DNA from: Lateolabrax maculatus
Taxonomy: Eukaryota; Chordata; Actinopteri; Acropomatiformes; Lateolabracidae
Direction of reading: 5' to 3'
NCBI GenBank assembly: GCA_031216445.1
Contig: CM062215.1
Coordinates: forward strand, 1,360,501-1,424,500
Length of the DNA stretch: 64,000 bases
The position numbers were made by a program, and so were the translations under genes. A model generated the notes under the pieces. The model did no database searches. It was not told the DNA's origin and worked only from the letters and a program-made list of their open reading frames with translations. Below are positions 21,868 to 34,068 of this stretch, one piece after another. Every line of letters starts with the position of its first letter. The stretch's first letter is position 1.

Positions 21868-24205
21868 GTCAGTTTTAAAGAGTCAGTTTCAAGCTTTCTG
21901 AAAGACCAGTTGTGGCAAAGACACACCTCATCCAAGGGTTTAAAGGTTTAAACCTGTCTGATACAGCAGAGTTGCAGTTTAAGTGACTCATATGAAGGTG
22001 TGGAGTTTAAGTTTCTGTTTCACAGCTACACATCACATGACCAAGATAAGTGACCAGTGATCCAGTTTCATTAGTTCTGTTTTATATGGAAGCCCATTTG
22101 CGCCACTGTGAAGAAAAAATAACGATCCAGTAAGTCATAATTACGAGATAGTATGAGATGAGATAATAATGAGATACTTAGTATCAAAATATACATATCA
22201 GGTTTACTACCTTTGAAGTAACTACAGTATACAAATAGTATTAGTGGTACAAGTATTAGTAAGGACTATTTTATATAATCGAAACTAACAGCTGTTATTA
22301 ATTATTGTTTTATTTTTGTTTGTTTTGTTTGTTGTTTTATATGCGGAACCTTTGAAATACGCTGGTGTTTCACGTCGGTGTTGGAATCCTAAACTGTCAA
22401 CAGGAAGCGGCGGAGTGGCGGCATCTCATGTTGCAAACGTTCGTAGTTTTAAAGTATTAACTCTCTCGTTTTGGTATTTTTAAATGTCTGCAGATGTGTT
22501 ATAAGCTGTTGTGGCGGAACAAAGACTGAGTTTCATTTAATTATGTTTAATTAAAGCTTAGTTACTTTCCCTGTCAGTTTCTTTCCCCTTGAATTAGCCA
22601 ACAAATCTGGCAATTTATTCCTGAAAGTGAGCATTTTTACACTAAATATCACTTATTGTGTTAGCAGGATGGTCGCCGAGTACAGTACAGTACAGTATTT
22701 GCTTCTAAGAATAGAAACTTTAAAATTTTGGATTTGTAAATGGAGTTTAGTGTGATTTTGTCTTTAATTGTCCAGTTTCGTCGTATCAACCAACACCCGT
22801 ACATTCTTTGTTCTGTTGTTTTCACTGTTATCCACCAAAGTGCCGCTAAGTTACGTTAACTTTAGCGTTTTTTCTATTGACCTGTACTCTGCAAATGAGT
22901 GGCAATAGTATTTAAAGATTGGTCATTTTTGCAATACGTTTTGCTTATTGTTCCAGGTAGATGGTCGCCGAATTAAAGACCAGCTTCTAATGATGTAGAA
23001 AATGTTCAAAATAATCCAGGATCTGGTAGAAATGTGTGCTGAGATGCAAGGGAACTTAAAATTCTGGGATTTGCGAATGGAGTTTGTTGTGACGTCCTTC
23101 GCTTGCAGGAGAGAGCGTGTCGGGACTACATCCTCTCCTGCTGCCCACTAACCGCTGGCATCCGTGTCCAGCTTTGTATGGCTGTATATTGTAGTCATAA
23201 AGTTACTGATTTGGTATTTTTGCGATTTCCAAATTGGCATGAGTCAACCTCTGAAACGTGCACTGTGTTTCAAATGGCGACTGACGAGAAATACCTCGTT
23301 TTATTCCCCGAAAAACAGCCCCATTACAGATCTGCAGAGAGGAGCCGGCAGCCCGCAGGAGCTGCCACTGCGGTCTGCCTCCTGCAAGCTGGTGATTATG
23401 CGGCCGGGACGGCGTCTGTAGCGCGGCTTTAACAGATCTCAGTCCAGGCTGCGGGGGCGCATTCCTCCGAGGTGAGTGATTTTAAGAAAACAGGTTCGAT
23501 AAAAAAGAAAATTACACCGTGTTTTTTGGGTGTGGGTGTTCATTGGCATTTCCACTTCCAGGAACAAAACATGCAGGAGCTTCTACTTATATTCTTGTGC
23601 TGCTCATTGTCTCTGAAGTGATTCCTTATATAACAAACATTTACATGAATAATATGTTAATATAAAATAAGCAATTTAATATGACAGTTCACAGTCCATA
23701 TGCTTCTGATATTAGTTGTATATATAAATGAAAATACATTCTTAAGAGTCTGATTTTTATATACTTTATCGTCCCCATTATAAACAGGAGTTTCCTGGAT
23801 AATATAACGTTTCTATAGGTTTATAGTATTGCTGGATGACTCTAAATACTACAGTACCCATGAGTCTCAGCTGCTGTTGCTATGGGGAAGAAGCTGATCA
23901 GAGGTGTAGTCAATTCAGAATACTTTATTGATTTAAACTGCTGAATGTTTTATCAGGTTTCTACCTCTACAAAGTGTAATTTGAAGCTCTGTGATTGGAT
24001 GTTTCTTTCTGAAATGCACCCTGGGAGTCGTAGTCGACTTCTCTCCTTCAATTTTTTTCTGTTTACATTGTTTTTATGAAAGAACCAGATGTCTTTTTGG
24101 ACTGAAGTTTCAACCAGTAGAGAGATTTATTAGCGAAGTGAGTTCCCACTGACTTTACTCTCTTAAATCTTCTGTTTAGTCTGTTTGGTGTCTTGTTTCT
24201 GGGCC
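21868..24205. promoter_or_regulatory. Divergent tdp2/nhej1 intergenic region with nhej1 5' UTR exon
   Basis: The two start codons diverge across about 2.3 kb. GC-richer patches with ETS-like GGAAGCGG occur near 22400-22410. A probable non-coding nhej1 exon ends at about 23471 (CCGAG|gtgagtg), in a CpG-richer stretch from roughly 23330. Its partner acceptor is probably TTCTGTTTAG|TCTG, just before the first coding exon (about 24178). The region also holds one end of a MITE-like repeat near 22085-22200 and an internal duplication (22669-23085). Whether there is one bidirectional promoter or two separate ones cannot be told from sequence. Confidence 0.5.
22669..23085. repeat. Diverged tandem duplication upstream of nhej1
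   Basis: ATGGTCGCCGA occurs at 22669 and again at 22961. GATTTG(T/C)(A/G)AATGGAGTTT occurs at about 22731 and 23068, and 'GCTTCTAA' also appears in both copies. The offset grows from about 292 to 337 bp, so the copies differ by insertion or deletion. Flanking sequences (TATTTTTAAA or GCATTTTTAC-like) look loosely shared too. Confidence 0.6.
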
Positions 24206-25944
24206 ATGATGGAGCTCGCTGAGGTCCTCCTGCAGCGTCCCTGGCTTCCTGTGAGCATCAGCGGCTGCCAGCTCCTTGCCAAGAGCTGGTTTGGGGAAAC
24301 GGCGTACCATGTCCTGCTGACAGACATGCAATGTGTGTGGGAGGAGAGGATGGAGTCAGTTGCCATCCAGAGGAGAGCCCAGGTACATTCATAAATTTCA
24401 AATTCATCATTTAATTGTTTTCTTTTAATATCTAAACCCTGTCTTCTTCCTCCCAGGAGCTGAACAGACGTCTGCGAGCGCCAGTCGAAGCGTTCTTCTC
24501 CCACCTGTGCGAGGTGGTTCAGCCCTGGCTGTCAGGAGGTGGCGGGCAACCCGACGGCGAGGCCCAGGTGTCCCTGACGCGCCCACAGGACGGGAACATC
24601 AGCATGAAGCTGAAGAGTGAGCTGGCGGGGCTGCCCTTCTACTGGGAGTTTCACTGCACCCCCGCCCCAGTCACTGTGGTACGACCCACGATTTGAAGGC
24701 TATATTCTGGTTTTGTCACCCTGGCACCCAGTTGAACTGTCTGTTTATACATCTGAATACATGTGCTTCAGTCATTTGGGTTTTTATTGTGATGTTTCAG
24801 AGGATTTTCTACTTTCTAGGACACCAAATGTTTGTCATTTTTAGCCAAAAAATCAAAAGAAAATATTGATTATCATCTGAAAATATTGCTGATTTGCCAC
24901 CTTGGTACAGAAATATTGGTGTCCAAATCTCCTAAACCCAAATTATTATTACCTACTTACATTTAATAAATGGTAAAATAATCATAGACGTTTTAATTTA
25001 TGAGCTAAAGAATTTATCTTGTTTGAAAATTGTTGAAACTGTTGAATATCTTTATACTGTTGTTCATATATTTTTTTTATATCTTTAAATTAATTAATTA
25101 GTCTGAAGTTAAAAGTGGTAAAAAATCCAAAACCGAAAGCACAAAACATTAAGCAAACTCAGGAAATTGTGAGTCTGAAGTGAGTCCAGACATAAACATG
25201 ATCAGTTAAAACCATCTCCACACCTGTTGTTTTCAGGTGTGTGTTCACCTGGTGCGCCCCCTGCTGGTCATGAGCCACCTGCTGCAGCGGCAGGTGGAGC
25301 AGCTCGGAGGTCTGCTGGCAAGGAAGGATGCCGAAATCCAGGACTACCAGGAGAACGGAGCAACGCTCAGCAGAGGTAAACACATATATAACACATACAT
25401 AACACATATATAACACAAGTACATTTATAATTAATGTGGGGCTTTTTTCCAAAGAGGTGAAAGTCATTTTGTGTAATAAAAACATATTTTAGTCTTTTTC
25501 ATGCATTTAATTAACCTGTAGGTCCCTCAGATTTATCAGGGGACCCCCATCTAGGGGCAGCAGACAGGAGAGGGTTAATGTGTTATACTGTGCGTGTGTT
25601 TGAACCCAGAGCGGCTGCAGACAGACGTTTTTGAAGAGCAAAACTTCAGAGAGGACTTCATGTCAAAGGTCAGAAGTCAGCACCACACACACACACACAC
25701 ATGCGCGCACACACACACACGCCGGCCTCTCCGCTCCGTTCCTGATCGTTAACCAGCTGTGGCGAGCGCGGCAGGAACCACATGATAAAACACTGCGGCT
25801 GCTGGAAAGCCGGCACTCTCCCTCCGCCTGCAACATGAGCCGCCATGACACGCTCGTGTGTCAGCCAATCAAGATGAGGCGAGGGGTTTTCACATTTTTC
25901 TGTGTGGAAGTGTGTTGACTGCATTCAGGTGTGGTATTTCTCAG

Positions 25945-25979
<35 letters not shown>

Positions 25980-27282
25980 TGTGTATTTCAGATCTACCTG
26001 TTGAATTTTCGCTCCTTCTATGTTTACACTTTTATTTCATTTGTGGTTCAGTTTCTGTTTGATTTCTGTGGGTTTGTCTTTTGTACTTTTCATTTAGTTT
26101 TTAAGTCACTAGTTTTTATTAATCTTTAAACCAATTAGATTCCTGTTAATTAACTTATAATTTACATAGAAGACTAAAACAGGATTGAAACATATTTTTT
26201 TGATTTTTACGAGCAAGGCTGTTATAGTTTTTTTATTTGAGTGTCTGAATTCTGAGTGTGTGAATTAGATTTTAATTAATTCCAATTATAAAAACTACTT
26301 TCTATCAGGGATGATTCAAAATGATGAAGATGCAGCTTCGCGTCTCGTATCCAGGGACGACACTTCGTCAACAAACACAAACAGAGCTCAGAGTCTGAGC
26401 AGTACAGAGTCTGTCCGTCTTGTGGATGCGACCGGAAATTGACTAAAACATATCTGGAGTCTGGTGGCCGCCTGGAGTCACGACAGTCCCAAAAACAGCT
26501 CATGTAGCAGCAAACATTTACATGATTTCATTACTGAAAATAATCTTTTTGTACAAAGATTCTTTACACTTCTACACATCAGGCAAAAACAAAGATATAT
26601 CTCCCTAGTCCAATCTTAGTCTCATCTATTGTTACTTTTATTATCGTCTTGACAGGTGGGAATGTTTTACTGCCTCTATCCTCTCCATAAATATGTAATA
26701 AAACTAAAATTAGCTGAGCTCGCGGTGCCCTTTAGTGTTCAGGTTTCTCTACAGAAGAGACACATTGTTTGAAAAAGGTCAAATCTGATTTCACATGATT
26801 GTCGAGGAACTTTTAAAGGTGAACATCAGAGAACTTGATTAGTGGGATTTTTTCCCCATAAATCACTTCACAGTTTGTTTGTCTGGCTCTTCAGTTGCAT
26901 CATTTGGTGGTTTTCAGAGAGGAAACCGGCCTGTTTGTTGATGCTGTTTGTCTAAAAGGACAAACCAGGAAAGAGTCTTTCTTTAGGCGGTGGAAGCAGT
27001 CCAGCTCAGGTACGGAGAGTCATGGAAAGTTACTTCAGGGCCACAGTGGCGGCTCTGTTCTCTGCTTTTATGGTGATCGAATCGTTGGACTGGGAAGGCG
27101 AGCGGACAGTCAAAACCACAGAAGAAGAAGAAATGCTGCAGTGGATCAAAGTCTTCTTACTCGTGGCAAATTCCACTGGGCTGCGCTGAGGCCGCCTCCC
27201 GACCAAAGTCCAATCTGACATAAAACTTGTCTGGGAAAAAATGTCGCCGAGATGCGTCAAAGGGAGAACCACACACTGGATG

Positions 27283-27357
<75 letters not shown>

Positions 27358-27982
27358 AGGGGTTTGCCGTGTGTGTAGTATTTATCTATCAGGGTAGGGC
27401 CTTTGGGTGCTTGTGTGTGTTTGTGTGTGTGTGTTTGCTGTCTCGCCACACAGCGACTTGTGTCTGTGTCTCCGTCTCCATGGTGACGTTCACCGTGCAT
27501 GAACTCATATCTGACCCTTTTAACATGATCTGTTGTAAATGCACGTGATGTGAGTGTGAAATGAACCTACAGAAAACAACTTGATTAACATTTTTTTTGA
27601 GCTTTGGAGAGAAACAGGCTAGCTGTTTCCCCCTGTTTCCAGTCTTTATGCTAAGCTAAGCTAAGGGCTCTTTCACCTAACTGTACACCAGAAAGCAAAT
27701 ACGCTTATTTCCCCCAATGTTCCTTTTAAAATGGAGTATATGAAGACCGATCAGAGCCGCAGGTACAACACAGAGTCTGTATGTGTCTCCCGTTCTTGTA
27801 AAAAACACCCAGCTTCAGTTTCAGCCTCAGTTTTTCTTCCTTGAACTTGAACTTCTTTGACATTTACACAGTTATTTACGTTCCTGGTGCCAACAGAGAG
27901 CCGAGCAGACAAATAGCTTCAAAACTCTTCCGCCTCATCACCCGCGTCTTTCACCATTTCCACAAGTATGTGTGTTGGTGTT

Positions 27983-28013
<31 letters not shown>

Positions 28014-28241
28014 GCTTGCGCCATTTGTGGCCTTCGTTCCCCCACACCAAGGGGAGTGAAGGGCAGAGGGACAGTGAAAGAGAGACGATGATGACAGGAG
28101 CAGGAGCTTTTATTTTCTACTGCAGCTTTCCATGAAAGCCCCTCCCCAGCCCGCCACCACACAAACACCCCACCCAGCTCAGGTCAACATTTACATGGGT
28201 GGAATTAGCATGCGCTTCCCACTGATGCATGCGTGCGCGCG

Positions 28242-28277
<36 letters not shown>

Positions 28278-28382
28278 GATTTAACTTGGGACAGGCTAAA
28301 GCTGGTCATGGAGCTGAAGGATGAAAAAAAAATGTTCAAATCCTTTTAGGATCACATCAGCTTCCCTGAGGACCTAAATTTG

Positions 28383-28458
<76 letters not shown>

Positions 28459-28595
28459 ACCTGACAGAGGGGAGTGTCTGTCGTCCGCACAGAGCAGGCT
28501 GTGACGCATGCTTTTGGTTTTTCAGAGCTGAGTGTTGGTGTGTGTGTCACTGAGGCTGTTATTTATTTTTTTATCCTTATGTCTGCATGCATGAA

Positions 28596-28655
<60 letters not shown>

Positions 28656-31600
28656 AAGGTGACGCATGGTGAGTTTTCGGCGCAGCGAGTCGTACAGTAG
28701 CAGCAGCGTCACCACAGTTGTCAGCTCTGAATTGAATTGTCACCGTTTGGGAACGCCGCCCACTTCCTGTTTCAAGAGACGGCGGCTTCACAGCTCCACG
28801 GCAACCGCGTGGCAGAGTAACGACGTCTAACAATTAGTGGCCGCTTCTGACCAAAACACCTCACTTGAGCTGCACAGAATCACATAATTGAGCCAAAATG
28901 TTGCCTTCCTGCGTTTGTTGGCTTCCAATTTTGGCATTCCTCACTCCAAATTTCCTGCTTTTCTTGCTTAAATTGAAGGTTTTTCTGGTCAGGTTTGGTG
29001 TTGAGTGAAGTAAAATCGAAATGAGGATCAATAAGAAACTATTTCTTTCTTCTTTACAGTGCAGTGATGTGCAGTTTGTAATGATTATGTGCTCAAACTG
29101 GTGAAGAAATTATCCTTAAATTCTACATCACTCTCCATGTGAAGCCGTGCGCTGGCACAACAGGAGGAGTCAAATCCTAATATCTGTTTGCTTCAACCAG
29201 AGGCTCTAAGTTAAGAGCAGGGCAGGAAACTACTTTTTTTTTCATCCGCTCACCACAGCGGCTGATGGATTCCAAAATACACACTTTGACTCTGAGCAGC
29301 CAAAGAAAGACTGAAGAGAAGCTGCAGATATTGATCAGATTAATGTCTGCTGAAGAATGAAAATCCAAAGACACAACTGGAGGCTTGATAATGTTTTATT
29401 TAGTTTTATAATGTGTCTTTGCTATTGCACCATCCTTTCCTTCAGGGACTTTAGGAGAATATTGTAATTACACACATTCAGTGTTTTCAGCCCTGAGTAG
29501 TGTCTTCTCTCGCAGGCAGCTCTTCTGCAAGACGAAACCCTGGGCAAAAAACAGTAAAAAAGCAGCTGTTGCTACTTTTAAGGCTTCTTTACCTTATGGA
29601 AATTTTTATCAGCTCTTTTAAAATGATTTGAGCATTTGAAATACTCACATTGGGTCAGTTTAAAGCCATCTTCCAAACAACACAGTCATTTAACAGAATC
29701 TGGCTGGTAGTTGGTGTTACTCTTCTTCTCTTCTCCCTCTTCTTCTCCTCAGTAAATCATTGACTGTCATAAACAGCAGCAGCTCTTTATCTCACATACC
29801 TGAGGAATTCAGGGCCTGGGTGGTAAGAAGGCGAGGCTGGGGGGGGGTGATGTGCACACATCGGCATGAAAGTCATGTTGAAGTCTGAATATTTCACTTC
29901 CTGGTTAAATAATGCTCATCTTATAATAAAGAAGTTGTGTTTTTTCTGCTTTTTTTGCTTAAATATATATATATTTTTTAATGAATCTGATTTTGGCGGG
30001 ACCAGGTCAGTTGGTGTCGACGGTTACTGAGCAGTGGTTCTCTGCTTCATCTGGTGGATTTACTCAGTCGTTAGGTTTAAAAACGGTGTGTACGGTTGGT
30101 TTGTCATGACTTTGTAGGTTTCTGCTCATTTTCGTCTTTGTCCCACCAGAAACATAAGTATCTTTTAAAGATGCATTAAAAGTGAATAGAGACTGAACAA
30201 TAAGTCATTCTGTGGTTGCAGCTTCTCCGGTGTTAGGTTCTGCTGCTTTTCTCTGGTTTATATCATTTAAACTGAATATCATGACATTTGAAGACATCAT
30301 TCTGCACGCTGGGAACTTGTGATGGACATTTTTTACTATTTCCTGATATTTTATAGATGAAACAAAAAAGAACATAATGAAAATGATCATTCAGCCCTTG
30401 TTTCTAAACAGTTAGGAATGAGTAACAATATAAAACCATCTACATACAGTAGCTCCTCCTCCTCCTCCTCCTCCTGTGCCCTCTGTCAGTTGCACACAGT
30501 TTCCACAGGGTTGTCCCCAGTCTGGGTCTGTAATTAGGCCCTCTGTGGCCTGGCTGCTCCCCTTCTTCAGCTGCTGGCCGCTGGGCCGAGCCCCGGCCTG
30601 GACCGGCCGAGTGCGGCGTCCCGCAAAGACATCATGAGACTGCGAGCAACATGAGAGCACAAACACAAAACATGGCTGCAGCACTTACCGGCACGTGAAC
30701 ACGCCGGGCGCAATACTGCATGTTATTTGTGACGCCTAACACTTCCTGTTAGAGCACCGCGATGAAGGAGGCTTTTGCCCAAACTGAACGTGAGCCACAA
30801 GCAAATGTTAGTCTCTCCTCAGCCGACACAAGGCGCATCTTCAGCATCAGGAGGTCGCAGTTCAGACAGGAAACTTCTGTCATGTGTGGGCATGTACAGG
30901 ACCTGTGCAAAACTCAAGAAATCACAGCTGACTGATGTGAAAAAGAAAAAACTGCTTATTTTCTAAAACATGTAGACATGAAGTAAAATTCTAAGGCCGA
31001 TACCAATATTTAAGAGTCTTAAAAACAGATAACTGGGCTCATATTCCTTCTTTTCAGTTTTTTGAGCCACTGATGCTTCAGACTATGTTTTGAAGTTCTT
31101 TTTTTAAAGATATATTACAGTTAAAAGTATGAATTCATCAGGATTTGTTCGACTGACCGTAAAATTTGTTTCTCAGCTGCAGAGTGACGCCAAACTGCAC
31201 TTGACATTTCTCACAGCATTAAATCAAATAATTAATTTCCCACCCAAAAACCACGACTGCTCCAATTGGAGTAGTGACTGAATGAATGATCATGTTATAC
31301 AGGACCTGATATTTACCAATCAGCATTGATCATAAATCCTCCCAATGTGTTGCACAACTGGACATTCCATAAACACCCAGTAAAACTGAGCTGTTTTACC
31401 TTTTATTTATTGGTTTTTCTCACCTGTTTCTGCACAAAAACATCGACTACTTAATGAAAATCTATCACTGATACATTTCTTGAAAGGCAGGCCTGAGATG
31501 TCGCTTGGTTTTCATGTTTTTGTTGGTTTTCAGTTCATTTTTACATCCGTCTGCTGAATACATTATATACATATATACGTTATATACATATATAATTCAT

Positions 31601-34013
31601 CATATATGGAGTCACGGCATCACATCCCCCACGTAAACAACTGGATTGATTCCAATAAAAGCACATCTGTTCTGTCACAGACAAACGACTGAAAAACGAT
31701 GTTATAATCTATCAGAAATAAGTCTTACTTTTGCTCATAGACAGAAGTTAGTGGACAAGCTTGTGCAGTGAAAATGTGCACCCAAAGTTTATACCAGTTC
31801 TTGTCACGACAAACAAAACCAAATTAAAAAGGTCACTGTCCCACGGCGGCCACAGGACCTGCTGTGGTTGTAACTGAGATGCTGTTGTGACCCTTAACGG
31901 GACGTCAGGCTCAGATTAGCAGCTTTCGGTGTGTCACGACCCCGAAGGGAGACGTGACGACAGCACACAGGGACAGAGGAGAGGTGAAAGGTAGATGAAG
32001 TGAAGGTGTGGATGGCATCACTTAAAGTGGCGCTGCACTGTTTGCATACGTCCCTTCAGTGTTGTCTAGTCATGTTAAATTCTTTTATTTTTAGTGTCTC
32101 AGCGCTATTTATATGATTTAGTGGCTATAAATACAGTTTGACTCATTTTTGAGCTGTCCAGGTTTGGGCCAATAAAGGTATCATAAGGTATCATACATTT
32201 TACCTCAACCAAAAATAGATTATAGGAAGTAATGATGAAGTATGAAAGTATGAAAGCAAAACTTAGTCTGCAATATAATAATGATAATAATAATAACCGT
32301 TATACCTCACACACACTCTTAAATGTGGCTTTTCTTCCAAGGAGTAAGGTGTGTGTGCGCTGAATTTAACTTCTAAATAACTGCCTCAACAGGTTGCTCC
32401 CAATCTCGCCTCAACCTCCTTCATCTCTTCACGTGGTTCAATCCTCCAGTTTTTTTCCGAGGACGTGACCTCGGGGCCTCGGTGGGGTGGGGGGGGGGGG
32501 GTTCAAACAGAAAAGCGGCGCATCACTCCCTCTGATTCGGTAACGGGAAGCGGAGAAAAAGCGGCCGAGAGGAATGAGGGAGAGTAAACATGAGGTCAGC
32601 AGCAGAGACGAGGATGAGGAGGAGACTCTCCGGCACCAGAACCCCCCGCCTGAAAAACAACAACAGCAGCAGCAGCAGCTCGGCTAAAATCAGAGCTGTT
32701 TACCTGCTAATAATAGAGAAACACCAACACGCTGCCAGCTCCCCTTCCTCTCATCACCTTCCCCACACATGATGCTCTGCTGTGGGGCAGGAGGCGGCGT
32801 CTGGAGGTGTGGCCACCAGGTGAGCGCTCCTCCTCCTCCTCCCCTTGTCAGAGGACTTTGTTCTGTCACAAGAGCAGGGAGGAACTTTCCATAACGTGAC
32901 TCAGCTCAGAGGTTACTGACCTGCTGTAATCGCCTTTTTATTCCTCGCCTGGCGTTTCCTTTTCTGGTCAGTGGCTGCAGACAACGATGCGCTCGCCGCC
33001 GTGTTCGTGCCCTGCAGCCATTTTTGTACCTTTCCTAAAATACAGAGAGGTATGGAAGCCCTTCTCTGCCAAAATTAATAAAATAACAAATACTCAATTT
33101 AAGTTTTCTAACATTTTGACTTACTAAATCAAAATGTATGTGAAAGATTATAAGATATATTTGTGGTTTAGTTTTTCATAATGTTTACGCAGTATTGCAA
33201 AATTCTCATTTAGTGAGCCAACACTGTCTCATAATTTCCACGTAATTCAAAATGATGACTTACTATCTCATAACTTTAGCTTAGTGCGTTGTATTTTTGA
33301 TTTTCTCCCCTGCTTCACGCGTGTCACGTCAATCTGAGCCTCTGATTGGTCCACCTCGTTGAATCAGAAAAATGGCAATGTGATTGGCCGATCACCCTCC
33401 TGTTATTATTTTAGTTTTCATTGTGCAGAACTGTTCATCCTTTTGTTTCCTTCCTGGCAGAAATGGGCTCATAGAGACAAGATGAGGGGCTTTAAACTAT
33501 CAAATAAGACGGTTGATTTTAGCACTTCAGGGAGGCCGGATCCAACAAATTGAGCTCAACTTTTCAGATCAAATAATGTGAAGTGAGCTGGCACCCAGAG
33601 AGAGGAGTTGGGGGGGGGATAAAAAGAGAGAATAAGGTGGGCTTTCTGCTGCTTTCTCTCCCCCTCAGCACATTGGTTTCTCTGTGCCCAAAGCAGAACT
33701 AAGCCTCACCAGAGCATTTACATTTATTTTTACGATATTTAAACAAACAAATAACAAAAATAAATCAATGCGAAACCTCGAAACTTGACCAAAGTGTGTT
33801 TAGGAGCCCCTCTGCTCTGACAGCGAGCGGGAGACCACCAATTTCTCCCGGTCAATATTTGAGGAGCTAATTTGGAGAGTTTGTCCTCTCCATTGGAGGA
33901 AAAAAAAAGAAGGATTTAGTGAATAGCGAGTGTTTTTCTACGCTTCGGCCGTGCGTTTGCATAATGTCGCAGGAGTTTACATGCACCCTTATCTGTCAGG
34001 CTTGTGGCCGACG

Positions 34014-34068
<55 letters not shown>

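Noticed and set aside
23103..23432. 109-codon plus-strand frame before nhej1
   Set aside because: It overlaps the probable non-coding first exon and part of the internal duplication, and I recognise no domain. A short upstream ORF is possible, but a gene is not supported.
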